This document shows positions 17,197 through 28,529 of a stretch of 64,000 bases of DNA, piece by piece. The notes beneath the pieces are model-generated. The model did not search any database. It saw only the letters and a program-made list of their open reading frames with translations, and was not told the DNA's origin. Position numbers and translations under genes: made by a program. This DNA is from Anaeromyxobacter sp. Fw109-5 (GTDB lineage: Bacteria > Myxococcota > Myxococcia > Myxococcales > Anaeromyxobacteraceae): assembly GCF_000017505.1 (NCBI RefSeq), contig NC_009675.1, positions 868,001 through 932,000 on the forward strand, in the 5' to 3' direction. Positions within the stretch are counted from its first letter, which is position 1, and each line of letters begins with the position of its first letter.

Positions 17197-18114
17197 ATGG
17201 CCGCACCTCCGAAGACGCAGGTCTTCACCGTCATCGTCGTCAGCGATCACTCGCAGGCGATCCGGAAGTTCCGGGTCCCCCGGCGCTGGCTGAAGAACCT
17301 CGCCTACGGGAGCGGCGCCATCGCGCTGATCGCGCTCCTCACCATCGGTCACTACCTCGCCCTCCTCGGCTCCGCGTCGGAGAACGCGGTCCTCAAGGAG
17401 GAGAACGCGCAGCTCAGGTCGCAGATCCTGCTCGTCCAGGAGAAGGTCGCCCACATCTCGGCGACCCTCGACCGCGTCGAGCGCTTCGACGCGAAGCTCC
17501 GCACCGCCGTCACCCAGCTCCAGGATCCGGAGCGGAACCTCGCCATCGGCCCGGTGGGGGGCGCCGAGGTGGAGGCGCAGATCCCGGGGCCGGCACCGGC
17601 CGCGGAGGCGAGCCTCACCGCGCTGCCCGGCAAGCTCTCCTCGCTGGAGACGGAGGCCTCGCGGCAGGAGCAGAGCCTGCGCGAGCTGCAGGAGTACTTC
17701 GACGACCAGCGCTCGCTGCTCGCCTCCACCCCGTCGATCTGGCCGGCGCGCGGGTGGGTGACGTCCGACTTCGGCACGCGCCTCGATCCCTGGACGGCCG
17801 AGCGGAGGATGCACCAGGGCCTCGACATCGCGACGCCCCACGGCCAGCCGGTCCACACGCCGTCGGACGGCACGGTGGTGTTCGCCGGGACGGAGGGCAG
17901 CTACGGCAAGGTCCTCGTCATCGATCACGGCTACGGCGTGAGGACGCGGTACGCGCACCTGTCGGAGATCTTCGTGCGGGCGGGCTCCCTCGTCCGTCGC
18001 GGGGACAAGGTCGCCGCCGTCGGGAACACCGGCCGCTCGACCGGGACGCACCTCCACTACGAGGTGCGCGTGAACGGCATCCCGGAGAATCCGCGCAAGT
18101 TCATCCTGGAGTGA
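17197..18114 (+). CDS. membrane-anchored M23 metallopeptidase
   Basis: 305 residues. One N-terminal transmembrane segment (~36-56) is followed by a coiled coil (~62-180) and a C-terminal LytM/M23 domain. Zinc ligands: MHQGLDIATPHG (HxxxD) and THLHYEV (HxH); GTVVFAGTEGSYGKVL and TRYAHLSEIFV are also typical. It should cut, or regulate the cutting of, peptidoglycan cross-links in the periplasm. GGAG lies about 10 nt before the ATG. A divisome-type EnvC/NlpD role is possible but unproven. Confidence 0.9.
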   Translation: MAAPPKTQVFTVIVVSDHSQAIRKFRVPRRWLKNLAYGSGAIALIALLTIGHYLALLGSASENAVLKEENAQLRSQILLVQEKVAHISATLDRVERFDAKLRTAVTQLQDPERNLAIGPVGGAEVEAQIPGPAPAAEASLTALPGKLSSLETEASRQEQSLRELQEYFDDQRSLLASTPSIWPARGWVTSDFGTRLDPWTAERRMHQGLDIATPHGQPVHTPSDGTVVFAGTEGSYGKVLVIDHGYGVRTRYAHLSEIFVRAGSLVRRGDKVAAVGNTGRSTGTHLHYEVRVNGIPENPRKFILE

Positions 18115-18154
18115 GCCGCCGGAAGCGCGCGGAGCGCGAGCCGCGAGGTCATGA

Positions 18155-18841
18155 TCAACGACCCGCGCGCGCGAGCTCGGCGGGGACGCGGCGCGGGGCG
18201 AGGCGCGCGTAGCCGGCGAACAGCGCGCCGGCGAGCAGCTTCTCCTGGTCGCCCGGGCGCCCTCCGCGGCCCCTGGCCGAGCTGCGGATCGCGCTGTTCA
18301 GCTCCCGCTCCCCGTCGGAGGCCTCCCCGGGGCGGTCGGGCGTCATGACGCCGCGCGCCACGGAGCGCCCGCCGCGGTGGACGAACACGACGGTGCCGCG
18401 CTCCACGCGCTCGACGATGCCGACGTGGGTGAAGCGGTCGCCGCGCGTGCCGTCCCGGTTCCGATCGTACGTGTCGTGCCAGAACACCAGATCGCCGGGC
18501 TCAGGCCAGGCGCCGCCGCCGCCGAAGACGACGCCGTAGCGCTGCACGGCGCGGTAGAGCGCGGCGACCCCCGAGCGCTCGCCCGGCGCCGCCGCTGCCG
18601 CCAGCCGGCGGAGCGGCACACCCTCCGCCTCGTACACCGCCTGGACGAACCCCGAGCAGTCCGCGTTGAACCGCTCCCCGGCGATCTCGAAGCTGCCGGT
18701 GTGGCCGACGAACGACGCCCCGCGGGCGGCGAGCCGCGCCTGCAGCTCGGCGAACGCCCCCTCGTCCCGGGTCCAGCGCCCCGGCCCCGCGCAGGCGGCG
18801 AGCAGGAGCGCCGCGATCGCTGCCGAGCGGACGAGCGTCAC
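18155..18841 (-). CDS. NlpC/P60-like cell-wall lipoprotein
   Basis: 228 residues from GTG 18841. A short signal peptide ends in lipobox LLAAC. The catalytic Cys is in [16 protein letters not shown] and the His in [11 protein letters not shown], with [18 protein letters not shown] between, all typical of NlpC/P60 or CHAP-type amidases and endopeptidases. It probably cleaves peptidoglycan stem peptides. An upstream ATG at 18886 would lengthen the N-terminus by 15 residues. Convergent with the M23 peptidase and divergent from secA. Confidence 0.85.
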   Translation of the reverse strand: MTLVRSAAIAALLLAACAGPGRWTRDEGAFAELQARLAARGASFVGHTGSFEIAGERFNADCSGFVQAVYEAEGVPLRRLAAAAAPGERSGVAALYRAVQRYGVVFGGGGAWPEPGDLVFWHDTYDRNRDGTRGDRFTHVGIVERVERGTVVFVHRGGRSVARGVMTPDRPGEASDGERELNSAIRSSARGRGGRPGDQEKLLAGALFAGYARLAPRRVPAELARAGR

Positions 18842-18879
18842 CCCCGAAACATACCCCGAACGCCCGAGAGTTCCCTCGT

Positions 18880-18907
18880 TTGACATCCTGTGGCGCGACG
18901 TTACCTA
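18880..18907 (+). promoter_or_regulatory. candidate secA promoter
   Basis: Perfect -35 TTGACA (18880-18885), 16-bp spacer, TACCTA (18902-18907). About 75 nt of leader precede the secA GTG. TTACC/GGTAA half-sites at 18901-18916 may bind a regulator. Confidence 0.45.
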
Positions 18908-18981
18908 ACGGGGTAAGACGGGGCGCCCGCCTGGCCTCAGCTGCGATCCGGCGGGCCCCCGTCTCCTGTCTCGAGGGCTCC

Positions 18982-21816
<2,835 letters not shown>

Positions 21817-21841
21817 CCCGTCCACCGCAGCGCTCCCCCCG

Positions 21842-21870
21842 GCGGCCCCCGCGTCGAGCGCGGGGGCCGC
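21842..21870 (+). terminator. secA hairpin terminator
   Basis: Perfect 12-bp stem GCGGCCCCCGCG/CGCGGGGGCCGC with a 5-nt loop, 25 nt after the secA stop. Only scattered T residues follow. Confidence 0.6.
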
Positions 21871-21950
21871 GTCGTGTCCGGCGACGGCGTGCCGGCGGGC
21901 GCCCGCTCAGCCCCCGTGGGCCGACTCTGCTAACCTCCCGCGTCCCTCGA

Positions 21951-23135
21951 ATGCGACCTCGCTCCGCCGCACTGCTCCTCTCCGCGCTGCTCCTCGCCGG
22001 CGCCCCGGCCGCGGCGGCGGGCGCCACGGGAGAGGCCCGCGGCGACGGCCTCCACGCCTCCGATCCGCAGAGCGGCGCGGTGTCGCCGGAGACCCCGGCC
22101 GAGCCGACCGCGAAGGCCGCGTCGGCGGCGGTCGCCGCCCCGCCCCGCGGCGTGCGCGGCTTCGGCCTGCCGGTGCTCTTCTGGCTGCCGGAGACGAAGC
22201 TCGGGTTCGGCGCGACGGGTGGGCTGCACCTGCACCTCCGCGGAGCGCCGCGGGCTTCGTCGGTGTTCGCCGCCCTGGTCTACACGCTCGAGGGGCAGGG
22301 CTCGGTGGACCTCGCCGGCGACGTGACCACGAAGGGCGGCGCCTTCGTCGGTGGCCGCATCCGCGCGCTCCACTTCCCGGACGTCTACTACGGCCTCGGC
22401 CCGGAGTCGCACGAGGGCGATCGCGAGCCGTTCACCCGCCGCACGCTCGAGGGGTACCTCGTCGCCGAGTGGCCGATCGCCGGCCCGTCGCTGCGCGCCG
22501 GCCCGCGCGTCGACTTCCGCGCCGAGGAGATCCAGGACATCGAGCCAGGCGGCGCGCTCGCCGCGGGCGCCGTCGCGGGCGCCGGCGGGTTCCGCGGGGC
22601 AGGGCTCGGCGCCAGCATCACCTTCGACACGCGCGATGGTGCATTCTGGCCGTCGCGCGGCGCCTTCGCGCAGGCCTGGTACTCGCTCTACCCCTCCGCG
22701 CTCGGCGACCACGGCGGGGCCGGGCGCGGGCTCGTGGAGGGGCGCAAGTTCGTGCCGCTCGGCGCGGGCCGCGTCCTCGGCTTCGCCGGCATCGCCGAGT
22801 GGTCGCACGGCGACGTGCCGTTCACGATGCTGCCGCGGCTCGGCTCCACGCGCTTCCTGCGCGGCATCCGCGAGGGGCGCTACCGCGATCGGCTCGCGTG
22901 GGCGGGCCAGACGGAGCTGCGTCTCCCCGTGCGCGGGCGGCTCTCGGCCACCGTGTTCGGTGCGCTCGGCGACGTCGCGAGCTCCCCGAGCGACCTCGGG
23001 CTCGGCACCATCAAGGTCGCCGGCGGCGCCGGGCTGCGGTGGCGTCTGACCGACGAGGGCGCCAACATCCGGCTCGACGTCGCCGTCGGTCCCGCGGGCC
23101 CCGAGGTGTACGTGCTCGTCCTCGAGGCGTTCTGA
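21951..23135 (+). CDS. Omp85/BamA-superfamily outer-membrane barrel protein
   Basis: 394 residues. A signal peptide (AALLLSALLLAGAPAAAAG) and low-complexity linker lead into a beta-barrel of the surface-antigen (D15) type: VYTLEGQGSVDLAGDV, LGASITFDTRD, FWPSRGAFAQAW, a late FLRGIREGRYRDR motif with the conserved RG, and a terminal Phe. No POTRA domains are obvious, so it is a short relative. Possibly an outer-membrane enzyme or transporter. TAACCT lies 14 nt before the ATG; no SD. Confidence 0.8.
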   Translation: MRPRSAALLLSALLLAGAPAAAAGATGEARGDGLHASDPQSGAVSPETPAEPTAKAASAAVAAPPRGVRGFGLPVLFWLPETKLGFGATGGLHLHLRGAPRASSVFAALVYTLEGQGSVDLAGDVTTKGGAFVGGRIRALHFPDVYYGLGPESHEGDREPFTRRTLEGYLVAEWPIAGPSLRAGPRVDFRAEEIQDIEPGGALAAGAVAGAGGFRGAGLGASITFDTRDGAFWPSRGAFAQAWYSLYPSALGDHGGAGRGLVEGRKFVPLGAGRVLGFAGIAEWSHGDVPFTMLPRLGSTRFLRGIREGRYRDRLAWAGQTELRLPVRGRLSATVFGALGDVASSPSDLGLGTIKVAGGAGLRWRLTDEGANIRLDVAVGPAGPEVYVLVLEAF

Positions 23136-23168
23136 ACGACGGTTCGCGGTGCGCGACCACCTCCTTCG

Positions 23169-23194
23169 CCGCCGGCGCGGCGACGCGCCGGCGG
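23169..23194. terminator. convergent hairpin terminator
   Basis: 10-bp stem CCGCCGGCGC/GCGCCGGCGG with a 6-nt loop between the convergent barrel-protein and CBS genes. Confidence 0.5.
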
Positions 23195-23208
23195 TCGCCC
23201 CTCGGGGC

Positions 23209-23766
23209 TCACTCCCCCTCGGGCCGCGGATGCATCGCCAGCTCCGGCTCGGGCGGCAGGTTCAGCACCTCCTCCGCGCAGAGCTCCACGACGAAGTCCG
23301 CGAGGTCGCGGATCGAGAACATGCCCGCGGGCCGACCTTCGCCGTCCACGAGGGGCACGTGGCGGAAGCGCCCGACGCTCATCTTGTTCACCGCGTAGGC
23401 GACGGGGTCGCTCGGGTGGAGCGTCTCCGGGTCCCGCGTCATGAACTGGGCGATCGGCGCGCCGGCGTACCCGGGGACCGGCAGCGCCCGCTCCAGCAGG
23501 TCGCGCTCCGTGAAGATCCCGGCGAGCCGTCTCCCGTCGTCGTTCGCGACGACGAGCAGGGCGGAGACGCGTCGCTCCCGCATGAGCGCGATGCCCTCCG
23601 CCACCGTCGCGTCGGGCGCGACCGTGACCGGCTCGCCGCGCTTCACCTCGGCGAGCGGCGTCCGCAGCAGCTCCCGGCCCACGTGGCGGTCGCGGCCGAC
23701 GTCCGGCTCGCCCTCGTCTCCCTCCAGCGGCTCGAGCTCGCCCGCTGCCTCGCGCTCCTGGATCAC
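23209..23766 (-). CDS. tandem CBS-domain protein
   Basis: 185 residues from GTG 23766, chosen for a good GGAGGA site. Two CBS domains: V(T)VAPDATVAEGIALMRERRVSAL...GIFTERDLL and PETLHPSDPVAYAVNKMSVGRFRHVPLV...GMFSIRDLADFV. CBS pairs bind adenine nucleotides or SAM and sense energy state. No catalytic domain is attached. Divergent from the HhH glycosylase. Partner unknown. Confidence 0.88.
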   Translation of the reverse strand: MIQEREAAGELEPLEGDEGEPDVGRDRHVGRELLRTPLAEVKRGEPVTVAPDATVAEGIALMRERRVSALLVVANDDGRRLAGIFTERDLLERALPVPGYAGAPIAQFMTRDPETLHPSDPVAYAVNKMSVGRFRHVPLVDGEGRPAGMFSIRDLADFVVELCAEEVLNLPPEPELAMHPRPEGE

Positions 23767-23821
23767 GGCGTCCTCCTTGGCCGGCGGCGCTTCGAAAAGA
23801 AGTTGCCCTCCGGACCCCCCG

Positions 23822-24799
23822 ATGCTCCTTTTCCGCGAGGAGCCCCCGCAACGCCCTCGCGGGGACGACGTGCGAGTACCCGAGCCCTTCGACCTCGACC
23901 TCACGGTCCGCAGCCATGGCTGGTACGACCTGCCGCCGTGGCGATACGACCCGGCGCGCCGCGTGCTCGGCCGCCCGCTCCTCCTCGCGGGAGGGAGGAC
24001 GGTCTACGCGGAGGTCGCGGCGGGGCAGGGCGGGCTCGCGTTCCGCGCGCTGGCCGAGGGGCGGCTCGGCCCGGCCGAGGCGCGCGCCGCGCGGGCGGCG
24101 ATGCGGACCTGCCTGTCGCTCGACGAGGATCTCTCCGGGTTCCACGCCCGGGCCGCCGCGCTCGAGGCGCGCCGCGCGGAGGGCCGGGCGAAGGACCTGC
24201 CCGATCTCCGCTGGGCGCTGGCGCGCGGCGCGGGACGGCTGCTCCGCTCCCCGACCGTGTTCGAGGACGCGGTGAAGACCCTCTGCACCACCAACTGCTC
24301 ATGGGCGCTCACGCGCGCGATGGTCTCGCGCCTGTGCGACGCGCTCGGCGCGACCGCGCCGCTCGGTACGCGGGCGTTCCCCACCCCCTCCGCGATGGCG
24401 TCGATGCCGGAGCGCTTCTACCGGGACGAGATCCGCGCCGGGTACCGCGCTCCCTTCCTCGCGGCGCTCGCCCGCGACGTCGCCTCGGGCGCCCTGGACC
24501 TCGAGGGGCTCCGCGGGACGGCGGAGCCGACCGACGCGCTCGCGCGGCGCATTCGCGCCCTCGCCGGGTTCGGCCCGTACGCGACCGAGCACCTCCTGCG
24601 GCTGCTCGGCAGGCACGATCACCTCGCGCTCGACGCCTGGACCCGCCCGGCCCTCGCGCGGCTGCGCGGGCGCCGCCGCGTCCCGACGGATCGGGCCCTG
24701 CGCCGCTGGTACGCGCCGTACGGGGAGTTCGCGGGCCTCGCGATGTGGCTCGAGGTCACCGCCGACTGGCACGACGGTCTGCCGGCCTGGCCGCCCTGA
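23822..24799 (+). CDS. HhH-GPD superfamily DNA glycosylase
   Basis: 325 residues. The helix-hairpin-helix is LAGFGPYATEHLLRLLG, followed by LALDAWTRPAL, which holds the catalytic Asp of this superfamily. TVFEDAVKTLCTTNCSWALTRAMVSRLC matches the OGG1/AlkA-type core that excises damaged bases. The first ~95 residues form an AlkA_N/OGG_N-like beta domain. ATG 23822 has no SD; GTG 23870 with GGGGA five nt upstream is a credible alternative start. Substrate base unknown. Confidence 0.82.
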   Translation: MLLFREEPPQRPRGDDVRVPEPFDLDLTVRSHGWYDLPPWRYDPARRVLGRPLLLAGGRTVYAEVAAGQGGLAFRALAEGRLGPAEARAARAAMRTCLSLDEDLSGFHARAAALEARRAEGRAKDLPDLRWALARGAGRLLRSPTVFEDAVKTLCTTNCSWALTRAMVSRLCDALGATAPLGTRAFPTPSAMASMPERFYRDEIRAGYRAPFLAALARDVASGALDLEGLRGTAEPTDALARRIRALAGFGPYATEHLLRLLGRHDHLALDAWTRPALARLRGRRRVPTDRALRRWYAPYGEFAGLAMWLEVTADWHDGLPAWPP

Positions 24800-24852
24800 T
24801 GGCGGGCGGAGGCCGTGGTACAACGCACGCGGATCCCGCGGGGAGGCCGGAG

Positions 24853-25101
24853 ATGAAGGCAGCGTTCGTTCTGGTGAAGTGCGAGCTGGGCAGCCTCGAG
24901 GAGGTCGCGAACGCGATCATGGAGATCGAGGGCGTCTCGGAGGTGCACTCCGTCACCGGAGAGTACGACCTGCTCGTGAAGCTGTACGCGCCCGCCTACG
25001 AGGCGTTCGGGGACCTCATCCCCGATCGCCTGCAGAAGGTGCCCGGCGTGAAGCACACCCAGACCATGCTCGCGTTCCGGGCGTTCAAGCCCATGGCGTG
25101 A
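24853..25101 (+). CDS. stand-alone Lrp/AsnC ligand-binding (RAM) domain protein
   Basis: 82 residues, essentially only the alpha/beta sandwich that senses amino acids in Lrp regulators: AFVLVKCELGSLEEVANAI, GVSEVHSVTGEYDLLVKL, VPGVKHTQTMLAF. There is no DNA-binding helix-turn-helix. GGGAGGCCGGAG precedes the ATG. Such lone RAM proteins probably bind a small ligand or modulate a partner. Downstream of the glycosylase. Confidence 0.88.
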   Translation: MKAAFVLVKCELGSLEEVANAIMEIEGVSEVHSVTGEYDLLVKLYAPAYEAFGDLIPDRLQKVPGVKHTQTMLAFRAFKPMA

Positions 25102-25123
25102 GGCGCGGCCCGCGCGCCGCCCG

Positions 25124-26215
25124 TCAGGGGGCGGGCGGAGCCGGGGGAGGGGGCGGGGGCGCGACACCGGGGGTCACGCCGCGGCCGTACTCCCGCTCGT
25201 ACATCTTCAGGACGGCGAGCAGGAAGGTCACGATGAGCGGCCCCAGCACGAGGCCGATCCCGCCGAACGTGGCGAGGCCGCCGATCAGGGCGAAGAAGAC
25301 GATCCCGCCGTGCAGCTCCATCCCGCCCTTGAGCAGGTAAGGCCGGGCGACGTTGTCGATGAGCGAGACGACGGCGGCACCCCACGCGACGAGGAACGTC
25401 CCCGCGAGGACGTGGCCCGTCGCCAGCAGCAGGAGCCCGACGCCGACCACCATGAACGCGCCGCCGAGCGCGGGGACGAGCGCGACCACGAACGTGGCGA
25501 GGGTGAAGAAGACGAGGTTCGGCGCGCGCGCGATGAGGTAGCCGACCAGGGCGGTGGCGGTCTGGATGCCGGCCGTCGCGAGGGTCGCGGTGAGCACCGA
25601 GACGCTCGTCTTGCTGAAGTCCTCGATGAGCTCGCGCAGCAGCCCGGGCCGGAGCGGTACGTGCCGGTCCAGCCAGCCGACGAGGCGCGAGCCGTCGACG
25701 AGCATGAAGAACAGCGCGATGAGCATCATCACGACCTGGAAGACGGCGCTGCCCGTCGCGGAGATCACCGTCGCGACGACCCCCGCGGCCTGCTGCCCTT
25801 GCTGGGCGATCTGCTTGATCTGCTGCTGCGGCTCGGGGATCGCCGCGACGACCTTGCGCGCCGCCTGCTCCAGCGGGTCGGGGAGCCGCGCGAGGATCCC
25901 GCCGATCCCCTCGCTCGCGAAGAGCTTCCGGAGGAACTGCACGCCGTCCAGCACCTCCCCCACGATCAGGGTCCCGATCGCGGCGAGCGGCAGCACCACC
26001 GCGAGCAGCACGGCGATGGTGAGGGCGGCGGCGGCGATCTCCCGGCGGCCGCGCAGCTTGCGCGCCAGCCACTCCATCGGGCGGCGCAGCGTCGCGGAGA
26101 GCACGGCGGCGAGGAAGAACGCGACCCAGAACGGCCAGACGAGGGCGGCCGTGAGCGCGAGCGCGACGACGAGCATCGAGACGAGCAGGCGGCGCGCGTG
26201 TGTGGGCGGGGGCAT
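25124..26215 (-). CDS. AI-2E family (PerM-like) membrane transporter
   Basis: 363 residues with about eight hydrophobic segments arranged as in the AI-2E/PerM family: two N-terminal helices, a soluble middle region (~90-165), then VFQVVMMLIALFFMLVDG, GYLIARAPNLVFFTLATFVVALVP and GGLATFGGIGLVLGPLIV. The Pro-rich tail is unusual. Substrate not predictable; relatives export AI-2 or small ions. It starts 9 nt after the reductase stop, so co-transcription is likely. Confidence 0.88.
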   Translation of the reverse strand: MPPPTHARRLLVSMLVVALALTAALVWPFWVAFFLAAVLSATLRRPMEWLARKLRGRREIAAAALTIAVLLAVVLPLAAIGTLIVGEVLDGVQFLRKLFASEGIGGILARLPDPLEQAARKVVAAIPEPQQQIKQIAQQGQQAAGVVATVISATGSAVFQVVMMLIALFFMLVDGSRLVGWLDRHVPLRPGLLRELIEDFSKTSVSVLTATLATAGIQTATALVGYLIARAPNLVFFTLATFVVALVPALGGAFMVVGVGLLLLATGHVLAGTFLVAWGAAVVSLIDNVARPYLLKGGMELHGGIVFFALIGGLATFGGIGLVLGPLIVTFLLAVLKMYEREYGRGVTPGVAPPPPPPAPPAP

Positions 26216-26224
26216 GCAGGGGTC

Positions 26225-26932
26225 CTAGAAGTTCGCGTGGACGCGCTCGGGCGGGATCCCCGCCCGCGCGAGCGTCCGCCGCACGTCCTCCACCATCGCC
26301 GTCATCCCGGAGGCGAAGGCCACCGCGTCGGTCGGCGGGCCGCCGCCGAAGGCGAGCGATCGCGCAACCTCCTGGACGCGCCCGCGGAGGCCCTGCCAGG
26401 CGTCGTCGGCCCCCGAGGGACACAGGATCACGCGCACGCCGCGGCGTTCCCAGGCGAGGTGCTCGCCCAGGTAGGCGAACTCGCCGCCGTGCCGCTGGCC
26501 GTAGAAGAGGGTCACTCGCCCGAAGCGCTCTCGCGCCCGCACGAGGTGCTGCACGAGGGCGCGCACGGGCGCGATCGCGGAGCCGGCGGCGAAGAGGAGC
26601 ACGTCCTTGCCCTCGGCCTCGTGGACGGGGAACCCCTTGCCGAAGGGCGGCGTCAGCTCGAGCCGTTCACCGGGGACGGCCCGCGCGATCACCGCGTCGG
26701 CGACGTGCCCACCGCGCTTGACGAGCAGGTCGGCTGGCCCGGCGGGATCGGGCGCGCTGGCGAGCGCGAAGAAGCCCTCGCCGGCATCCGTCCGGATCTT
26801 CACCACCTGCCCGGGGAGCACGTGCGCGGCCGCGAGCGACGGCGGCAGCGCGATCCGCAGCCCCCGGAAGGTCGTGGTCTCGTCCCAGGCCGCGAGCACC
26901 GGCACGAGGGCGTGTGCTGTGGGCCCCGTCAT
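26225..26932 (-). CDS. FNR-like FAD/NAD(P)H oxidoreductase
   Basis: 235 residues. An FAD-binding barrel (PGQVVKIRTDAGEGFFALASAP) is followed by an NAD(P) domain (LLFAAGSAIAPVRALVQHL, LFYGQRHGGEFAYL, AFASGMTAMVEDVRRTLARAG). There is no iron-sulfur domain. It moves electrons between NAD(P)H and an unknown carrier. ATG 26932 lacks an SD; TAGGTT ends 7 nt upstream. Confidence 0.85.
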   Translation of the reverse strand: MTGPTAHALVPVLAAWDETTTFRGLRIALPPSLAAAHVLPGQVVKIRTDAGEGFFALASAPDPAGPADLLVKRGGHVADAVIARAVPGERLELTPPFGKGFPVHEAEGKDVLLFAAGSAIAPVRALVQHLVRARERFGRVTLFYGQRHGGEFAYLGEHLAWERRGVRVILCPSGADDAWQGLRGRVQEVARSLAFGGGPPTDAVAFASGMTAMVEDVRRTLARAGIPPERVHANF

Positions 26933-26939
26933 CGCGCGA

Positions 26940-26945
26940 AACCTA
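26940..26945 (-). promoter_or_regulatory. -10 element of FNR-like gene (TAGGTT)
   Basis: TAGGTT on the minus strand ends 7 nt before ATG 26932; leaderless candidate. Confidence 0.4.
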
Positions 26946-27020
26946 TCACCGGGCGGCCGCCGGAGGCGTGTCCGCGGCGGCCCGGCGCGGCGGCTCGGGA
27001 GGGGCGTTGGTCCGCGAGGG

Positions 27021-27863
27021 TCACCCAGCGTCATCGCTCCGGACGCGAGCGGGGATCCTCCGCCGCTCCGCCGCGCCCTCCAGCGCGTCCAGGTCGAGCA
27101 GCCACCCGTCGCGGGCCGCCACCGTCGGGACCCCCGTCCGCTGCGAGATCTCGAGCGCGAGCTCCTCCGCCCGGCCGCGCGCGAGCTGCATCCCCAGGTG
27201 CGTGAGGACGGCGAGCCGCGGCCGGATCTCGGCGACGAGCGTCTCGGCGTCGTCCGCGCCGAGGTGCAGGTAGCGGCGGTCCCGCCCGCGCTCGCGGGTG
27301 GTGTTCACGACGAGGAGGTCGACGCCCGCGTAGGCGCGCGGCAGGGCGTCCATCCAGAACGTGTCCACGACGTGACCCGCCGTGAAGCCGGGCGCGTGGA
27401 GCCGATACCCGTAGGTCTCGATGCCGTGGTCGTGGGCGAGCGGCGTCTCGACGACCACTCCCGGCGCGAGCTCGTGCCGGCTCCCCTCGGAGAGGACCAG
27501 CCGGCGCGCCACGAAGCCTTGCGCGTACCGGAACACCACCGGCTCCTCGTCGAGCGCGTCGCTGGGCGCGAGGAGCGTCCCCCGCGGCGCGAAGCCCCCG
27601 CGGCTCATCGCCTCGACGACCGCGGTGGCGTCCCCCGCGTGATCGAGGTGCCGGTGCGTCACGAGGAGCGCGTCCACCTTCGCGGGATCGACGCGCGGGC
27701 GCGAGGCGAGCGCGCGCACCAGCGCGCCCGGTCCGGGGTCGACCCACAGCGTCGCGCCGCCGAGCGTCCACACGAGCCCGCCGGAGTGGCGGAGCTGGGT
27801 CGAGACGACGAACCGCGCGCCAGCGGTCCCGAGGAACTTGAGGGTCCGTGCCGGCGAGCTCAC
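27021..27863 (-). CDS. metallo-beta-lactamase-fold hydrolase
   Basis: 280 residues. The metal motif THRHLDHAGD (HxHxDH) is intact, and GTAGARFVVSTQLRHSGG, PLAHDHGIETYGYRL and VLTHLGMQL match RNase Z/PhnP-like MBL proteins. It probably hydrolyses a phosphodiester or related bond with two metals. GTG 27863 has no SD; TAGAAC ends 6 nt upstream. Confidence 0.85.
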   Translation of the reverse strand: MSSPARTLKFLGTAGARFVVSTQLRHSGGLVWTLGGATLWVDPGPGALVRALASRPRVDPAKVDALLVTHRHLDHAGDATAVVEAMSRGGFAPRGTLLAPSDALDEEPVVFRYAQGFVARRLVLSEGSRHELAPGVVVETPLAHDHGIETYGYRLHAPGFTAGHVVDTFWMDALPRAYAGVDLLVVNTTRERGRDRRYLHLGADDAETLVAEIRPRLAVLTHLGMQLARGRAEELALEISQRTGVPTVAARDGWLLDLDALEGAAERRRIPARVRSDDAG

Positions 27864-27869
27864 GGCACG

Positions 27870-27875
27870 GTTCTA
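27870..27875 (-). promoter_or_regulatory. -10 element of MBL-fold gene (TAGAAC)
   Basis: TAGAAC on the minus strand ends 6 nt before GTG 27863; no Shine-Dalgarno. Confidence 0.3.
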
Positions 27876-27929
27876 ACGCCCGCCGCGGGCGGGGGCACGC
27901 CCGCGCCGCGCGGCGGCCGCGGGGAGCGG

Positions 27930-28445
27930 TCAGTACGAGAGGAGCGCGTGGACGTGCTCGCGGCCGAGCCGCTTCGCACCGCCGAGGAACCCGAGCTCGA
28001 CGAGGAACGAGTAGGCGACGAGCGTCGCGCCCTGACGCGTGACGAGCCGGCCGACCGCGTCGGCGGTGCCGCCCGTCGCGAGCACGTCGTCCACGACCAG
28101 GACGCGCTCGCCCGCCTTCACCGCGTCGATGTGCAGCTCGAGGGAGTTCTCGCCGTACTCCAGGGAGTAGACCTCCCGGATGGTCTCCCAGGGGAGCTTG
28201 CCCGGCTTGCGCGCGATGGTGAGCCCCGCGCCGAGCGCGTACGCGAGCGGCGCCGCGAAGAGGAAGCCGCGCGACTCGATGCCCACGACCTTCGAGATCC
28301 GCTCGTCCTTCCAGCGCGCGACGAAGGCGTCGATGACCTCGCGGAAGGTGGTGGGATCGGCGAGGACCGGGGTGATGTCCTTGAAGACGATCCCCTTCTG
28401 CGGGAAGTCGGGGACGTCTCGGATGCGGGCGCGGACGGCTTCCAT
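27930..28445 (-). CDS. apt: adenine phosphoribosyltransferase
   Basis: 171 residues. It salvages adenine to AMP using [39 protein letters not shown] and the PRPP motif [16 protein letters not shown] are diagnostic. ATG 28445 gives [15 protein letters not shown], the family N-terminus. An ATG at 28457 would add four residues but sits inside TAATGT, which ends 8 nt before 28445 and looks like a -10. Confidence 0.95.
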   Translation of the reverse strand: MEAVRARIRDVPDFPQKGIVFKDITPVLADPTTFREVIDAFVARWKDERISKVVGIESRGFLFAAPLAYALGAGLTIARKPGKLPWETIREVYSLEYGENSLELHIDAVKAGERVLVVDDVLATGGTADAVGRLVTRQGATLVAYSFLVELGFLGGAKRLGREHVHALLSY

Positions 28446-28453
28446 GGCGGCGG

Positions 28454-28459
28454 ACATTA
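28454..28459 (-). promoter_or_regulatory. -10 element of apt (TAATGT)
   Basis: TAATGT on the minus strand ends 8 nt before ATG 28445; leaderless candidate. Confidence 0.35.
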
Positions 28460-28529
28460 CCACGGCTCGTCCGCTCCCCGCCTCGACGGCGGCCTGCCGG
28501 GCCAGGGCGTCGCGCGCCCGCGCCCGGCC

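Noticed and set aside
24799-24852. Start of the Lrp-type gene at ATG 24799, overlapping the glycosylase stop.
   Set aside because: The extra residues are low-complexity and ATG 24853 has a proper GGGAGG...GGAG site and the family N-terminus.
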